This document shows, one piece after another, positions 25,999 through 33,967 of a DNA stretch of 64,000 bases. The translations under genes and the position numbers were made by a program. Within the stretch, counting starts at the first letter, position 1; every line of letters begins with the position of its first letter. The stretch covers positions 248,001 through 312,000 of the forward strand of contig NZ_BLPF01000002.1 of the NCBI RefSeq assembly GCF_011764425.1. Direction: 5' to 3'. The notes beneath the pieces were generated by a model that made no database searches, was not told the DNA's origin, and saw nothing but the letters and a program-made list of their open reading frames with translations. Origin of the DNA: Phytohabitans houttuyneae (lineage in GTDB: Bacteria > Actinomycetota > Actinomycetes > Mycobacteriales > Micromonosporaceae).

Positions 25999-26592
25999 AT
26001 GACCACCAACACCGGCCAGGTCAAGGTCCCGGCGCACGCGCTGGAGAAGGCCGAGGCTCCCGGCCACATGCTTACTACTGCTGCCGCCCGGGCTTTGGCG
26101 GTGTTGCGGATCAGCACCGGCATCGTGTTCCTGTGGGCGTTCCTGGACAAGACGTTCGGATTCGGCTTCGCCACGCCGGACGAGCGGGCGTGGATCAACG
26201 GTGGCTCCCCCACGAAGGGCTTCTTGTCCCGCGTGGAGGTCGGCCCGTTCCAGTCGATCTCCCACGACATGGCCGGTCTGTGGTGGGTCGACGCCCTGTT
26301 CATGATCGGTATGGGTGCTGTCGGTCTGGCCCTGATCGCCGGTGTGGGCCTGCGCGTCGCGGCGGCCGCCGGTTCCTTGATCATGGTGATGATGTGGGCG
26401 GCGGAGTTCCCGCCGGACCGGTTCACCGCTGCTGGTGAGGCGTCGGGCTCGACCAACCCGTTCATGGACTACCACCTGATCTACGCGATCGTCCTGGTGG
26501 TGCTGGCGCTCACCTACGCCGGGCACACCTGGGGCCTGGGCCGGCTCTGGGCCCGCCTGCCCTTCGTCCAGAAGAACCGCTGGATGATCTGA
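25999..26592 (+). CDS. DoxX-family membrane protein
   Basis: A 197-residue membrane protein. Four hydrophobic helices lie near 40-55, 95-115, 120-140 and 160-178, with LRISTGIVFLWAFLDKTFG, WWVDALFMIGMGAVGLALI and MDYHLIYAIVLVVLALTY. This layout is typical of the DoxX/DoxD-like group, named after a thiosulfate:quinone oxidoreductase subunit. CGGAGG lies before ATG 25999. A strong DosR-like box lies upstream and a hairpin terminator at 26610 follows, so it is a single-gene unit in the dormancy island. Its substrate is unknown. Confidence 0.85.
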   Translation: MTTNTGQVKVPAHALEKAEAPGHMLTTAAARALAVLRISTGIVFLWAFLDKTFGFGFATPDERAWINGGSPTKGFLSRVEVGPFQSISHDMAGLWWVDALFMIGMGAVGLALIAGVGLRVAAAAGSLIMVMMWAAEFPPDRFTAAGEASGSTNPFMDYHLIYAIVLVVLALTYAGHTWGLGRLWARLPFVQKNRWMI

Positions 26593-26609
26593 CTCCCCTC
26601 CGGGAGGCC

Positions 26610-26638
26610 GTGCCGGGTCGCCGCAGGCGGCCCGGCAC
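26610..26638 (+). terminator. Hairpin terminator after doxX
   Basis: GTGCCGGGTCGCC and GGCGGCCCGGCAC form a 13-pair stem with one G-U pair and a three-base loop. It begins 18 bases after the DoxX stop. No U-run follows, as is common in actinobacteria. Confidence 0.6.
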
Positions 26639-26850
26639 ACGTGTCGGGGCTTTCTCCGGTGACGCCGAAGGGGTTCAGAGCGGCATCGGGTTCGTGCCTC
26701 GGTGGTGCTCGCGCGGCTCGTGCTTCGCGGGAGACACCACTCAGCGGTGATTCAGCCGGAGGGCCGCACCGGCACTCGTTTTGCCTGTGGAGTAAGGAAA
26801 GCTCCGTAGGATCAGGAATTTGGTGCACTCGTGCGGGAGGAGGCTCGGTC

Positions 26851-29277
26851 GTGAGCACGTCGGTGAAGGCCCGGCAGGCCGGTGGCGCGGAGGGGTCGGC
26901 AGGATTGGCGGAGCCGTCCGAAGAGGAGATCGCGCATCTCGATGCGTGGTGGCGGGCGAACAACTACCTGACGGTGGGGCAGATCTACCTGCAGGGCAAT
27001 CCGTTGCTGCGTGAGCCGTTGCGGCCGGAGCACATCAAGCCGCGGCTGCTGGGGCATTGGGGTACCAGCCCGGGTCTGTCGTTGATCTACGCGCACGTGT
27101 CGCGGCTGATCCGCATGACCGGACAGCAGGCGATCTACCTGGCCGGGCCAGGGCATGGCGGGCCGGCATTGGTCGCGGCGGGATATCTGGAGGGCACGTA
27201 CAGCGAGATCTACCCGGAGGTGTCGCAGGACGAGGCGGGGATGCTGCGGTTGTTTCGGCAGTTCTCGAGTCCGGGTGGAATCCCGAGCCACGTATCAGTG
27301 ACCACCCCGGGCTCGATCCACGAAGGCGGCGAGCTGGGGTATGTGCTGGTGCACGCGTTCGGCGCGGTGATGGACAACCCGGACCTGCTCGCGGTGGCGG
27401 TCGTCGGAGACGGTGAAGCGGAGACGGCGCCGCTGGAAGGTTCATGGAAGGGCGTGTCGTTCCTCAACCCGGCCCGGGACGGGGCGGTGCTGCCGATCCT
27501 GCACCTGAACGGTGCGAAGATCGCCGGGCCGACGGTGTTGGCCCGCAAGGATCCGGCTGAGGTACGAGCGCTGCTGGAGGGACACGGGTACGAGATCCTC
27601 GAGGTCGAGGGGGCTGACCTGCCCGGCATGCACTACCGCTTCGCGGCCGTCCTGGCGCAGGCGTGGGCGCGGATCCGGGCGATCCAGCAGGCGGCCCGCG
27701 GCGGCGAGTGGGACGGCAGCCGGCCGCGGTGGCCGCTGATCGTGCTGCGCTCGCCGAAAGGGTGGACCGGTCCGGAGGAAGTCGACGGGATCAAGGTCAC
27801 CGGCACGTGGCGCTCGCATCAGGTGCCGCTGTCCGGGGTGCGGGACAACCCCGACCATCTCGCGATCTTGGAGCAGTGGCTGCGGTCCTACCGGCCGCAG
27901 GAACTGTTCGACGACACCGGCGCGCCGGCAGCGTCTGTCCGAGGGCTTACGCCGGATGGACAGTTGCGAATGAGCGCGAGCCCGCACGCCAACGGCGGTC
28001 TACTTACCGAAGACCTCGACCTGCCCGACTTCCGCGACTACGCGGTGGACGTGCCGGCGCCGGCGCAGCTGCGGGCAGAGTCGACCCGCCGGCTGGGGGA
28101 GATGTTGCGGGACGTCTACAGCAGCAACCCCGATCGGTTCCGGCTGTTCTGCCCGGACGAGACGAACAGCAACCGGCTCGGCGCGGTGTTCGAGGTCTCC
28201 GACCGCGCGTTCATGGAGGCGGTCACTCCGGACGATGTGGCGATCGGCCGGGATGGGCGGGTGATGGAGGTGCTGTCCGAGCACAACTGTCACGGCTGGC
28301 TGGAGGGGTACACACTGACCGGTCGGCACGGCATGTTCGCCACCTACGAGGCGTTCGCGATGGTCAGCGCCTCCCAGACCGTGCAGCACGGCAAGTGGCT
28401 GCAAGAGGCAACCCGGCTGCCGTGGCGGGCAAAGGTGCCCAGCCTCAATGTGCTGCTGACCTCGACCGCGTGGCGCAACGACCACAACGGCTTCTCGCAC
28501 CAGGGCCCCGGCCTGATCCAGGTGGTGCTCACCCAACGTGGCGACATCGCGCGGGTCTACCTGCCTCCGGACGCCAACTGTCTGCTGTCGGTCGCCGATC
28601 ACTGCCTGCGCTCCCGCTCGTACATCAACCTGATTGTGATTGACAAGCAGCCGCAGCTGCAGTGGCTGACCATGGACGAAGCCATCGAGCACAGCGCCCG
28701 AGGGGCGGGGATCTGGGAGTGGGCCGGCACCGACGACGGCACCACAGACCCGGACATCGTGCTGGCCTGCGCTGGCGACGTCGTCACGATGGAGACCGTC
28801 GCCGCCGCGCAGATCCTCCGCGAGCGGCTGCCCGGTATGCGGGTCCGCGTGGTGAACGTCGTCGACCTGATGACGCTGCCCCGGCCGAAGGACCATCCGC
28901 ACGGCATGAGCTCGACCATGTTCACCGAGCTGTTCACCGACACCGTCGATGTGGTGTTCGCGTTCCATGGCTACCCGGGCGCGATTCACCAGCTCGTGCA
29001 CGGCAGGCCCGACGCCGACCGGTTCCGCGTGCGGGGGTTCGTCGAGGAAGGCACGACCACAACGCCTTTCGACATGACCGTACGCAACCGGGCGTCCCGC
29101 TACCACCTGGTCATGGATGCCATCAACAACGCCAGGCGGCTGCCCCGCGGGGCCACCGAGCTCCTGGCGTGGTGCGAGCAGAAACTCGCCGAGCACGCCG
29201 CGTACGTCGTAGAGCACCTCGAAGACATGCCCGACGTCCGCGACTGGTCATTGGGCGACTGGGCCAAACGCGGCTGA
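26851..29277 (+). CDS. xfp: Phosphoketolase (xylulose-5-phosphate/fructose-6-phosphate)
   Basis: An 808-residue ThDP enzyme, normal length for the family. It cleaves xylulose 5-phosphate or fructose 6-phosphate with phosphate to acetyl phosphate plus glyceraldehyde 3-phosphate or erythrose 4-phosphate. Visible family motifs are NYLTVGQIYLQGNPLLREP, HVKPR-like HIKPRLLGHWGTSPGLSLIY, GPGHGGPALVAAGYLEGTYSE, the ThDP motif VVGDGEAETAPLEGSWK (near 186) and SHQVPLSGVRDNP. GTG 26851 with GGGAGGAGG upstream is taken as the start. It gives acetyl phosphate for ATP without oxygen, which fits the hypoxia island. Acetate kinase is not in the window. Confidence 0.93.
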   Translation: MSTSVKARQAGGAEGSAGLAEPSEEEIAHLDAWWRANNYLTVGQIYLQGNPLLREPLRPEHIKPRLLGHWGTSPGLSLIYAHVSRLIRMTGQQAIYLAGPGHGGPALVAAGYLEGTYSEIYPEVSQDEAGMLRLFRQFSSPGGIPSHVSVTTPGSIHEGGELGYVLVHAFGAVMDNPDLLAVAVVGDGEAETAPLEGSWKGVSFLNPARDGAVLPILHLNGAKIAGPTVLARKDPAEVRALLEGHGYEILEVEGADLPGMHYRFAAVLAQAWARIRAIQQAARGGEWDGSRPRWPLIVLRSPKGWTGPEEVDGIKVTGTWRSHQVPLSGVRDNPDHLAILEQWLRSYRPQELFDDTGAPAASVRGLTPDGQLRMSASPHANGGLLTEDLDLPDFRDYAVDVPAPAQLRAESTRRLGEMLRDVYSSNPDRFRLFCPDETNSNRLGAVFEVSDRAFMEAVTPDDVAIGRDGRVMEVLSEHNCHGWLEGYTLTGRHGMFATYEAFAMVSASQTVQHGKWLQEATRLPWRAKVPSLNVLLTSTAWRNDHNGFSHQGPGLIQVVLTQRGDIARVYLPPDANCLLSVADHCLRSRSYINLIVIDKQPQLQWLTMDEAIEHSARGAGIWEWAGTDDGTTDPDIVLACAGDVVTMETVAAAQILRERLPGMRVRVVNVVDLMTLPRPKDHPHGMSSTMFTELFTDTVDVVFAFHGYPGAIHQLVHGRPDADRFRVRGFVEEGTTTTPFDMTVRNRASRYHLVMDAINNARRLPRGATELLAWCEQKLAEHAAYVVEHLEDMPDVRDWSLGDWAKRG

Positions 29278-29577
29278 GTCGCGCTTGTGATGGACGGCGC
29301 GTAGTCCGCGGCTGCGGCCGCCTCGGCCAGGACGGCCGCGGGCGGCCGCTCGCATCGGGGTGCTTGGCCGCCTGGGCGCGTTGCTGTGGCCGGTCGTGGT
29401 CTTGTCGCGGATGAACGGACGGCACTGACCGGTCGGACCGCCGTGTGGAAAGAAGGCCACTGCGTACGCGGCGGCGCCGGGCCAGGTTCCGGCGGTGGCC
29501 AGAGAGGGGAACCCTGGCCTTCCGACGGCACTGGGCACCGACGCCACCTACAGTCGTGCCACTCCGCGCGACGCCGG
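29278..29577. other. Intergenic stretch between convergent genes, no gene seen
   Basis: Reading frames here are short, Arg/Pro-rich and without ribosome sites. Several GGCCGC-rich repeats could form hairpins that end transcription of the phosphoketolase gene from the left and the hypothetical gene from the right. Confidence 0.4.
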
Positions 29578-29970
29578 TCAGACGACCAGGTACGTCTCGC
29601 TGCGCGCCACCGAGTGATCGACGTGGATCCCGGCCGTGATCTTCAGGGTCGCGAAGATCTCGATGACGTCACCTTCCACGGCGGCCGGCAAGCCGGACGG
29701 GAAGTCCAGTCGGATCTCCTTCTGGAACGGCGCGTCCGTCGGCTTGAGCAGATCTCCGTGCTGTTTCCTGATCTCCGTGGTGGACTGGCTGAGGTTACGG
29801 ATGACGATCCACAGATCGTAGCGGTCGGCGACCGCCATGAGCGCCTTCCCGACTTCGACACCCGCGACGACGTCGAAGGCACTCTGCGGGCTCAGCGTGT
29901 CGACGGTGTAGTCCGTGCCCGGATCGACCGCACGTATGAGCTTGATGATCGCGTCATAGTTGCCGGCCAT
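29578..29970 (-). CDS. Conserved-looking hypothetical protein
   Basis: A 130-residue protein that I do not recognise. It begins MAGNYDAIIKLIRAVDPGTD and has an acidic, mixed alpha/beta composition without signal peptide, membrane helix or cysteine. The second half, IEIFATLKITAGIHVDHSVARSETYLVV, is strand-rich. GAGGAGG lies about 11 bases before the ATG. A DosR-like site (30311-30324) lies 340 bases upstream. The context, between phosphoketolase and an ABC ATPase in the dormancy island, suggests a stress-linked role but no biochemical function can be assigned. Confidence 0.6.
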   Translation of the reverse strand: MAGNYDAIIKLIRAVDPGTDYTVDTLSPQSAFDVVAGVEVGKALMAVADRYDLWIVIRNLSQSTTEIRKQHGDLLKPTDAPFQKEIRLDFPSGLPAAVEGDVIEIFATLKITAGIHVDHSVARSETYLVV

Positions 29971-30310
29971 TGTTCCTCAACCTCCTCCCGTCCGGACACA
30001 CGCTGCCGACGTATTGACACCACATACGGCGAAGTGACAAATCGTCGCGACGGTCGTGGCCCGGCGGACATGTGGGATGTGACGGCTGTCGGCGGCGCCG
30101 GAAACGACAGCCAATGGGGCTCGCTGCAGCGGCCACCAAAAATGCTTCCACCTCACCAATGTCAAGTCCAGGATTGAGCGGATAATGCTTGGTTGACGAC
30201 TGTCGACGGGGGCAATAATCGACAAAGATAGGATTTTGTAGTCGAGCCGACATTCATTCGGTAGCGTGGTTGCGGGACTGCGAAGATAGGGCCATCGGAC
30301 CGTTCTTCCG

Positions 30311-30324
30311 GAGACCTTAGGCCC
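30311..30324. promoter_or_regulatory. DosR-like box in the region upstream of 29970
   Basis: GAGACCTTAGGCCC fits the GGGAC-N4-GGCCC pattern with one change. It lies between the ABC ATPase stop and the hypothetical gene, 340 bases from the latter's start. The distance is longer than for the other sites. Confidence 0.3.
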
Positions 30325-30346
30325 ATATGTCGCCGTCGATGGACGC

Positions 30347-31534
30347 TCAGTTCGCGGCGACCAGGAGGGCAGTCGCGTCGGTGACCGCAAGCGCCTCAGT
30401 GCTGTCCGGATCGAAGAAGTGGGCCCGGCTCAGATCCACCGACACCGTCACGGTATCGCCGGCCCGCACGGGGGCTAGAGCGGGAAGTCGTGCTGTCCAC
30501 AAGGTGGGTGAACCGTCGTCCTCGGCTACCGCCGTGGGCACCTGTCGGTCGACGGCCGGCGGCACGAAGAGCAGGTTCTTCTCGCCGCCCAGCGACTCGA
30601 CGGTCACGGCTGTCACGCGCACCCGGGGAGCGGTGCCGTCGGACTCGGCGAGCCCGATCGCGCTGGGGCGGAGCCCGAGTACGATCTCGCGTCCCGCGTA
30701 CGAGCGCAGGCTGGGACGCAGCGCGAGCTGGTTCTCCGGTACCGGCCACCGGTGCTCGCCAAGCTGTAGGGAAATCCCGCCGTCGCCGTCCTCGATGCGG
30801 CAGGCCGCGAGGTTCATTGCCGGCGAGCCGATGAAGCCCGCCACGAAGACGTTGCGCGGCGCGGCGTACAACTCGTCGGGCGGGCCAACCTGCTGTAACT
30901 TGCCGTGGTCCAGGACGGCGATGCGGTTGCCCAGGGTCATCGCCTCGACCTGGTCGTGTGTGACGTAGATCGTCGTGGTGCCGTACTGCTGGTGCAGCCG
31001 GCTCAGCTCGCCGCGCATCGCCACGCGCAGTTTGGCGTCCAGGTTGGACAGCGGCTCATCCATCAAGAAGACCTGTGGACGCCGGACGATTGCCCGCCCC
31101 ATGGCCACTCGCTGGCGCTGCCCACCGGAGAGGGCGGCGGGCTTGCGATCCAGCAGTGTGGTCAGCCCGAGCACGCGCGCCGTCTCGCCGACCTGTTCCT
31201 CGATCTGCGGCTTGCGGGTACCGCGGATGCGTAGGCTGAAACCCAGGTTTTGGGACACCGTCATGTGCGGGTAGAGCGCGTAGTTTTGGAAGACCATCGC
31301 GATGTCGCGTTCCTTTGGCGGTAGATCGTTGACGATGCGGCCACCGATCGCGATGGTGCCCTCGGTCATGTCCTCCAGACCGGCGACCATTCGCAGCAGC
31401 GTGGACTTTCCGCAGCCGGACGGCCCGACCAGCACGATGAACTCACCGTCCGCGACGCTCAGATCTACGTGGTCGACCGCGACGGTGCCCCCGGGAAAGA
31501 CCTTCGTCACTCCGGTCATGATCACTTCAGCCAT
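30347..31534 (-). CDS. ABC transporter ATP-binding protein, MalK/UgpC-like
   Basis: A 395-residue sugar-type ATPase. Walker A is GPSGCGKSTLLRMVAGLE, the Q loop VFQNYALYPHM, the signature LSGGQRQRVAMGRAI, Walker B VFLMDEPLSNLD and the switch His in VTHDQVEAMTL. From about 235 there is the TOBE/OB regulatory domain of MalK-type proteins. These ATPases energise uptake of disaccharides or glycerol phosphate and may serve several permeases. No permease or binding protein is nearby. A GH65 phosphorylase gene 2.4 kb away suggests disaccharide use. A DosR-like box lies about 105 bases upstream. Confidence 0.9.
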   Translation of the reverse strand: MAEVIMTGVTKVFPGGTVAVDHVDLSVADGEFIVLVGPSGCGKSTLLRMVAGLEDMTEGTIAIGGRIVNDLPPKERDIAMVFQNYALYPHMTVSQNLGFSLRIRGTRKPQIEEQVGETARVLGLTTLLDRKPAALSGGQRQRVAMGRAIVRRPQVFLMDEPLSNLDAKLRVAMRGELSRLHQQYGTTTIYVTHDQVEAMTLGNRIAVLDHGKLQQVGPPDELYAAPRNVFVAGFIGSPAMNLAACRIEDGDGGISLQLGEHRWPVPENQLALRPSLRSYAGREIVLGLRPSAIGLAESDGTAPRVRVTAVTVESLGGEKNLLFVPPAVDRQVPTAVAEDDGSPTLWTARLPALAPVRAGDTVTVSVDLSRAHFFDPDSTEALAVTDATALLVAAN

Positions 31535-31637
31535 TTGGGGTGCCTCTTCTCTTTCCTCCCCGCGAGCCGGACGTCACCATGCCTCCAGCGTGTTGGCGCG
31601 GTCGCTGGGCGGACAGGGCCGGCGTGCTGGTCGGTCC

Positions 31638-31651
31638 GGGACCTTGGACCC
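31638..31651. promoter_or_regulatory. DosR-like box upstream of the ABC ATPase gene
   Basis: GGGACCTTGGACCC is a palindrome-like site with arms GGGAC and GACCC, 104 bases before the ATG at 31534 on the minus strand. Confidence 0.45.
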
Positions 31652-32090
31652 GTACGGGGCGACCAAGACCTCGTCCAATGGTCGCCGGCCTGACGCCGCG
31701 CGCGTGGGTCAGCATGATCGCCGAGGCCGGCGGCCGGTCCGACGGTCACCCTGTCGACGTGTGTGACTTCCAGGACGAGGCGCCATCGCCGACGTCGTGG
31801 TGTTCGCCGGAGGTCCCAAGCCCCGCGGCAGGAGGCCTTGGAGCGACGGTACGGCAGAGAGCGGGACTGCTCGGTTAACGCCGCCGCGGTCGCCGATAGT
31901 CGAATGTCCACACCGGACACATTGTCTGTGCGACCACCGTGACCGGAGCCGTCGCTGTGCCAGGGCTGCCGGTCCCGTCCAAACCGGTCCTTGGTCCCGC
32001 GAAGCGCGGCAGATCGGCACTGACGCCCGTGCGGGACCCGGCCATACAGTCGAGGCGAGACAGAGCAACGGCCGGAAAGCGAGGCGGACG
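31652..32090. other. Divergent intergenic region between ABC ATPase and CBS genes
   Basis: No convincing gene. The frames present are Arg/Pro-rich without ribosome sites. The region holds the promoters of both divergent genes, including a DosR-like site at 31985-31998 before the CBS gene. Confidence 0.4.
31985..31998. promoter_or_regulatory. DosR-like box upstream of the CBS-BON gene
   Basis: CGGTCCTTGGTCCC has a perfect right arm (GTCCC) and a changed left arm. It lies 93 bases before ATG 32091, like the strong site before doxX. Confidence 0.4.
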
Positions 32091-32771
32091 ATGAAGCTGT
32101 GGACGGTGGCCGACGTCATGACCACGAACGTCGCCACGGTGAGCGAAGAGACGCCCTACCGGGAGATCGTCGACATTCTGAACACTCGGCAGATCAGCGC
32201 CGTACCAGTGATCGATGGGTTCGACCGCGTACTCGGCGTGGTGTCGGAGGCGGACCTCCTACACAAGATCGAAACTGAAGGACACCCGGAGACCCGCCGG
32301 GTGTTCGAGGGCCGTCGGCGCCGTACCCGCCGGACCAAGGCCACCGCCGTGACGGCCGGGGAACTGATGACCGTTCCCGCGGTCACGACCATGCCGCACA
32401 CCTTGATCCCAGCTGCGGCCCGGCTGATGGACGCCGAGCACGTCAAGCGGCTGCCGGTCACCGACGACCTGGGCCGCCTGGTCGGCATCGTCACCCGCAG
32501 CGACCTGCTCAAGGTCCACCTGCGTCCGGACGCCGACATCCGCCGCGACGTCGTCGAAGGCGTCCTACACCGGGTGCTCGCCATCCGCGACGGAATCGTG
32601 CGGGTGAAGGTGCACGACGGTGTGGTCACGCTGATCGGCGAACTCGACCGGCACAGCGCCGTCATCACCGCCTCACGCCTGGCCCAATCCGTGGCAGGCG
32701 TGGTCGCCGTGGAGGACCGGCTGACCTTCCTCTACGACGACGCCGCCGTGCCGATCGTTGGGGTCTCCTGA
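32091..32771 (+). CDS. CBS-domain pair plus BON domain protein (hypoxic-response type)
   Basis: A 226-residue protein. Two CBS motifs form a nucleotide-binding pair: VADVMTTNVATVSEETPYRE with SAVPVIDGFDRVLGVVSEAD, then AGELMTVPAVTTMPHTLIPA with KRLPVTDDLGRLVGIVTRSD. The BON domain (about 148-215) reads VKVHDGVVTLIGELDRHSAV. CBS pairs bind AMP, ATP or similar and BON may bind membranes. A mycobacterial DosR-regulon protein, Hrp1, is a CBS pair. GAGGCGG lies before the ATG, and a DosR-like site lies upstream. Probably a cytoplasmic energy-state sensor. Confidence 0.88.
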   Translation: MKLWTVADVMTTNVATVSEETPYREIVDILNTRQISAVPVIDGFDRVLGVVSEADLLHKIETEGHPETRRVFEGRRRRTRRTKATAVTAGELMTVPAVTTMPHTLIPAAARLMDAEHVKRLPVTDDLGRLVGIVTRSDLLKVHLRPDADIRRDVVEGVLHRVLAIRDGIVRVKVHDGVVTLIGELDRHSAVITASRLAQSVAGVVAVEDRLTFLYDDAAVPIVGVS

Positions 32772-32902
32772 CCGCTCGATCGGGCGCGGGTGGGAGTCGA
32801 GCGCCGCGGGCTGGCACCGATCCGCACCAGATCTCGGCTCATCACATCCGGGTGATCGCGGTTCCTGGGGTGCTGTAGTTGCACCACCGCTATCCGAAGG
32901 CC

Positions 32903-33910
32903 TTAAGGTCGCGATCCGGACTTGATGTCGATCAGGCTGCCCGCGGAAAGTCGTGGGCTCGCCGGCGGGCGGCGTTGCTGCATGTCCAGGCCGAACCGCA
33001 GTACCAGTTGGGGGTATCCGCGCCGGGGCAGCAGAGCGGCCAGGAGGGCACGGGCACCGGGCACCTCGACGACGTCGCTCATCGCCGAACCGGCCAGGTC
33101 GCGAGACGTGGCGGCGAGCCAGACCGCGCTGACCGCCTCGCCGGCGCGCAGCCAGTCGACCCGCTGATCGCCGTCGGTGGCGACGATGAGGTACTCGGCG
33201 TACCGGTCGTCGCCGTACCCGGGGTCCAGCAGGGACTCGCCGTCCAGCGTGAAGTCGCGTAGCGGCACCCGCCGCTCCGCGGGCGACACCACGGTCTCCG
33301 GGGGTACGCCTTCGCCGCTGCCGTGGCTACGTCGGGTCCAGGCGTGCAGATCCGTCCAGTACCTCTCGTCCCGGTCCTGGATACTCGCCGCGCTCTCTTC
33401 GGCGGTCGCCAGGAAGCCGACTTGCTCCGGGGCGATCCGGTGCAGCCACGCGTGTTCGGCCGCAGCGGCCGAGTGTAGCGCCATGAGCGTCTCCGCGGGC
33501 ACGGGCTCGGTGGCCGGGAACGGGCGCCGGTCCGACCGCCGCCGGCCGATGCTGCGCTCGTTGGTGGCGTCCTCCCGCCGCACCTCGTGCGGTCCGGCCA
33601 CCCGCACGCGCGCGAGCAGGTCGGCGCCGCCGTGGTCGGGACACCTGGTCACCGCCGGCTCGTATCCTGCCGCGGCGAGCACGACGCGCGCGTGATGCAG
33701 GGCGGCGCCGCAGCTCAGCGTCATAAGCCGGCCGTCCGGGTCGATCGACGTGATCCGTCGCGACCGGTCGGCGTACAGGTCCAGCACGTCGCCATGGATC
33801 CGCCACCGCCATGGCTGGCTGTTGAGAATCGACGGCGCACGCCCAGCCTCCGCGGCGGCCGCCCGGAGCGCTGTGGCGCCATCCGGTACCGCACCGGGAC
33901 CGTCTGGCAT
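32903..33910 (-). CDS. Acg-type nitroreductase-family protein
   Basis: A 335-residue protein of the Acg family, with two half nitroreductase folds in one chain. It shows RAAAAEAGRAPSILNSQPWRW (FMN-binding N terminus), GRLMTLSCGAALHHARVVLA, NERSIGRRRSDRRPFPATEP, and WLRAGEAVSAVWLAATSRDLAG with PQLVLRFG near the end. Acg (Rv2032) and its relatives belong to the mycobacterial DosR regulon and appear to store flavin rather than to reduce drugs. ATG 33910 starts the family alignment, although its ribosome site is weak. It diverges from the GH65 gene with 57 bases between them. Confidence 0.85.
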   Translation of the reverse strand: MPDGPGAVPDGATALRAAAAEAGRAPSILNSQPWRWRIHGDVLDLYADRSRRITSIDPDGRLMTLSCGAALHHARVVLAAAGYEPAVTRCPDHGGADLLARVRVAGPHEVRREDATNERSIGRRRSDRRPFPATEPVPAETLMALHSAAAAEHAWLHRIAPEQVGFLATAEESAASIQDRDERYWTDLHAWTRRSHGSGEGVPPETVVSPAERRVPLRDFTLDGESLLDPGYGDDRYAEYLIVATDGDQRVDWLRAGEAVSAVWLAATSRDLAGSAMSDVVEVPGARALLAALLPRRGYPQLVLRFGLDMQQRRPPASPRLSAGSLIDIKSGSRP

Positions 33911-33967
33911 AGCGCCAACGTACCGGCAGCGATTGTCTGTAGCGGCGAAACCCGAGAAAAGGCGGTG

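Noticed and set aside
31652-32090. A small gene between the ABC ATPase and CBS genes
   Set aside because: Frames such as the one around 31,680-31,870 lack a ribosome site and known relatives, and the region is needed for two promoters.
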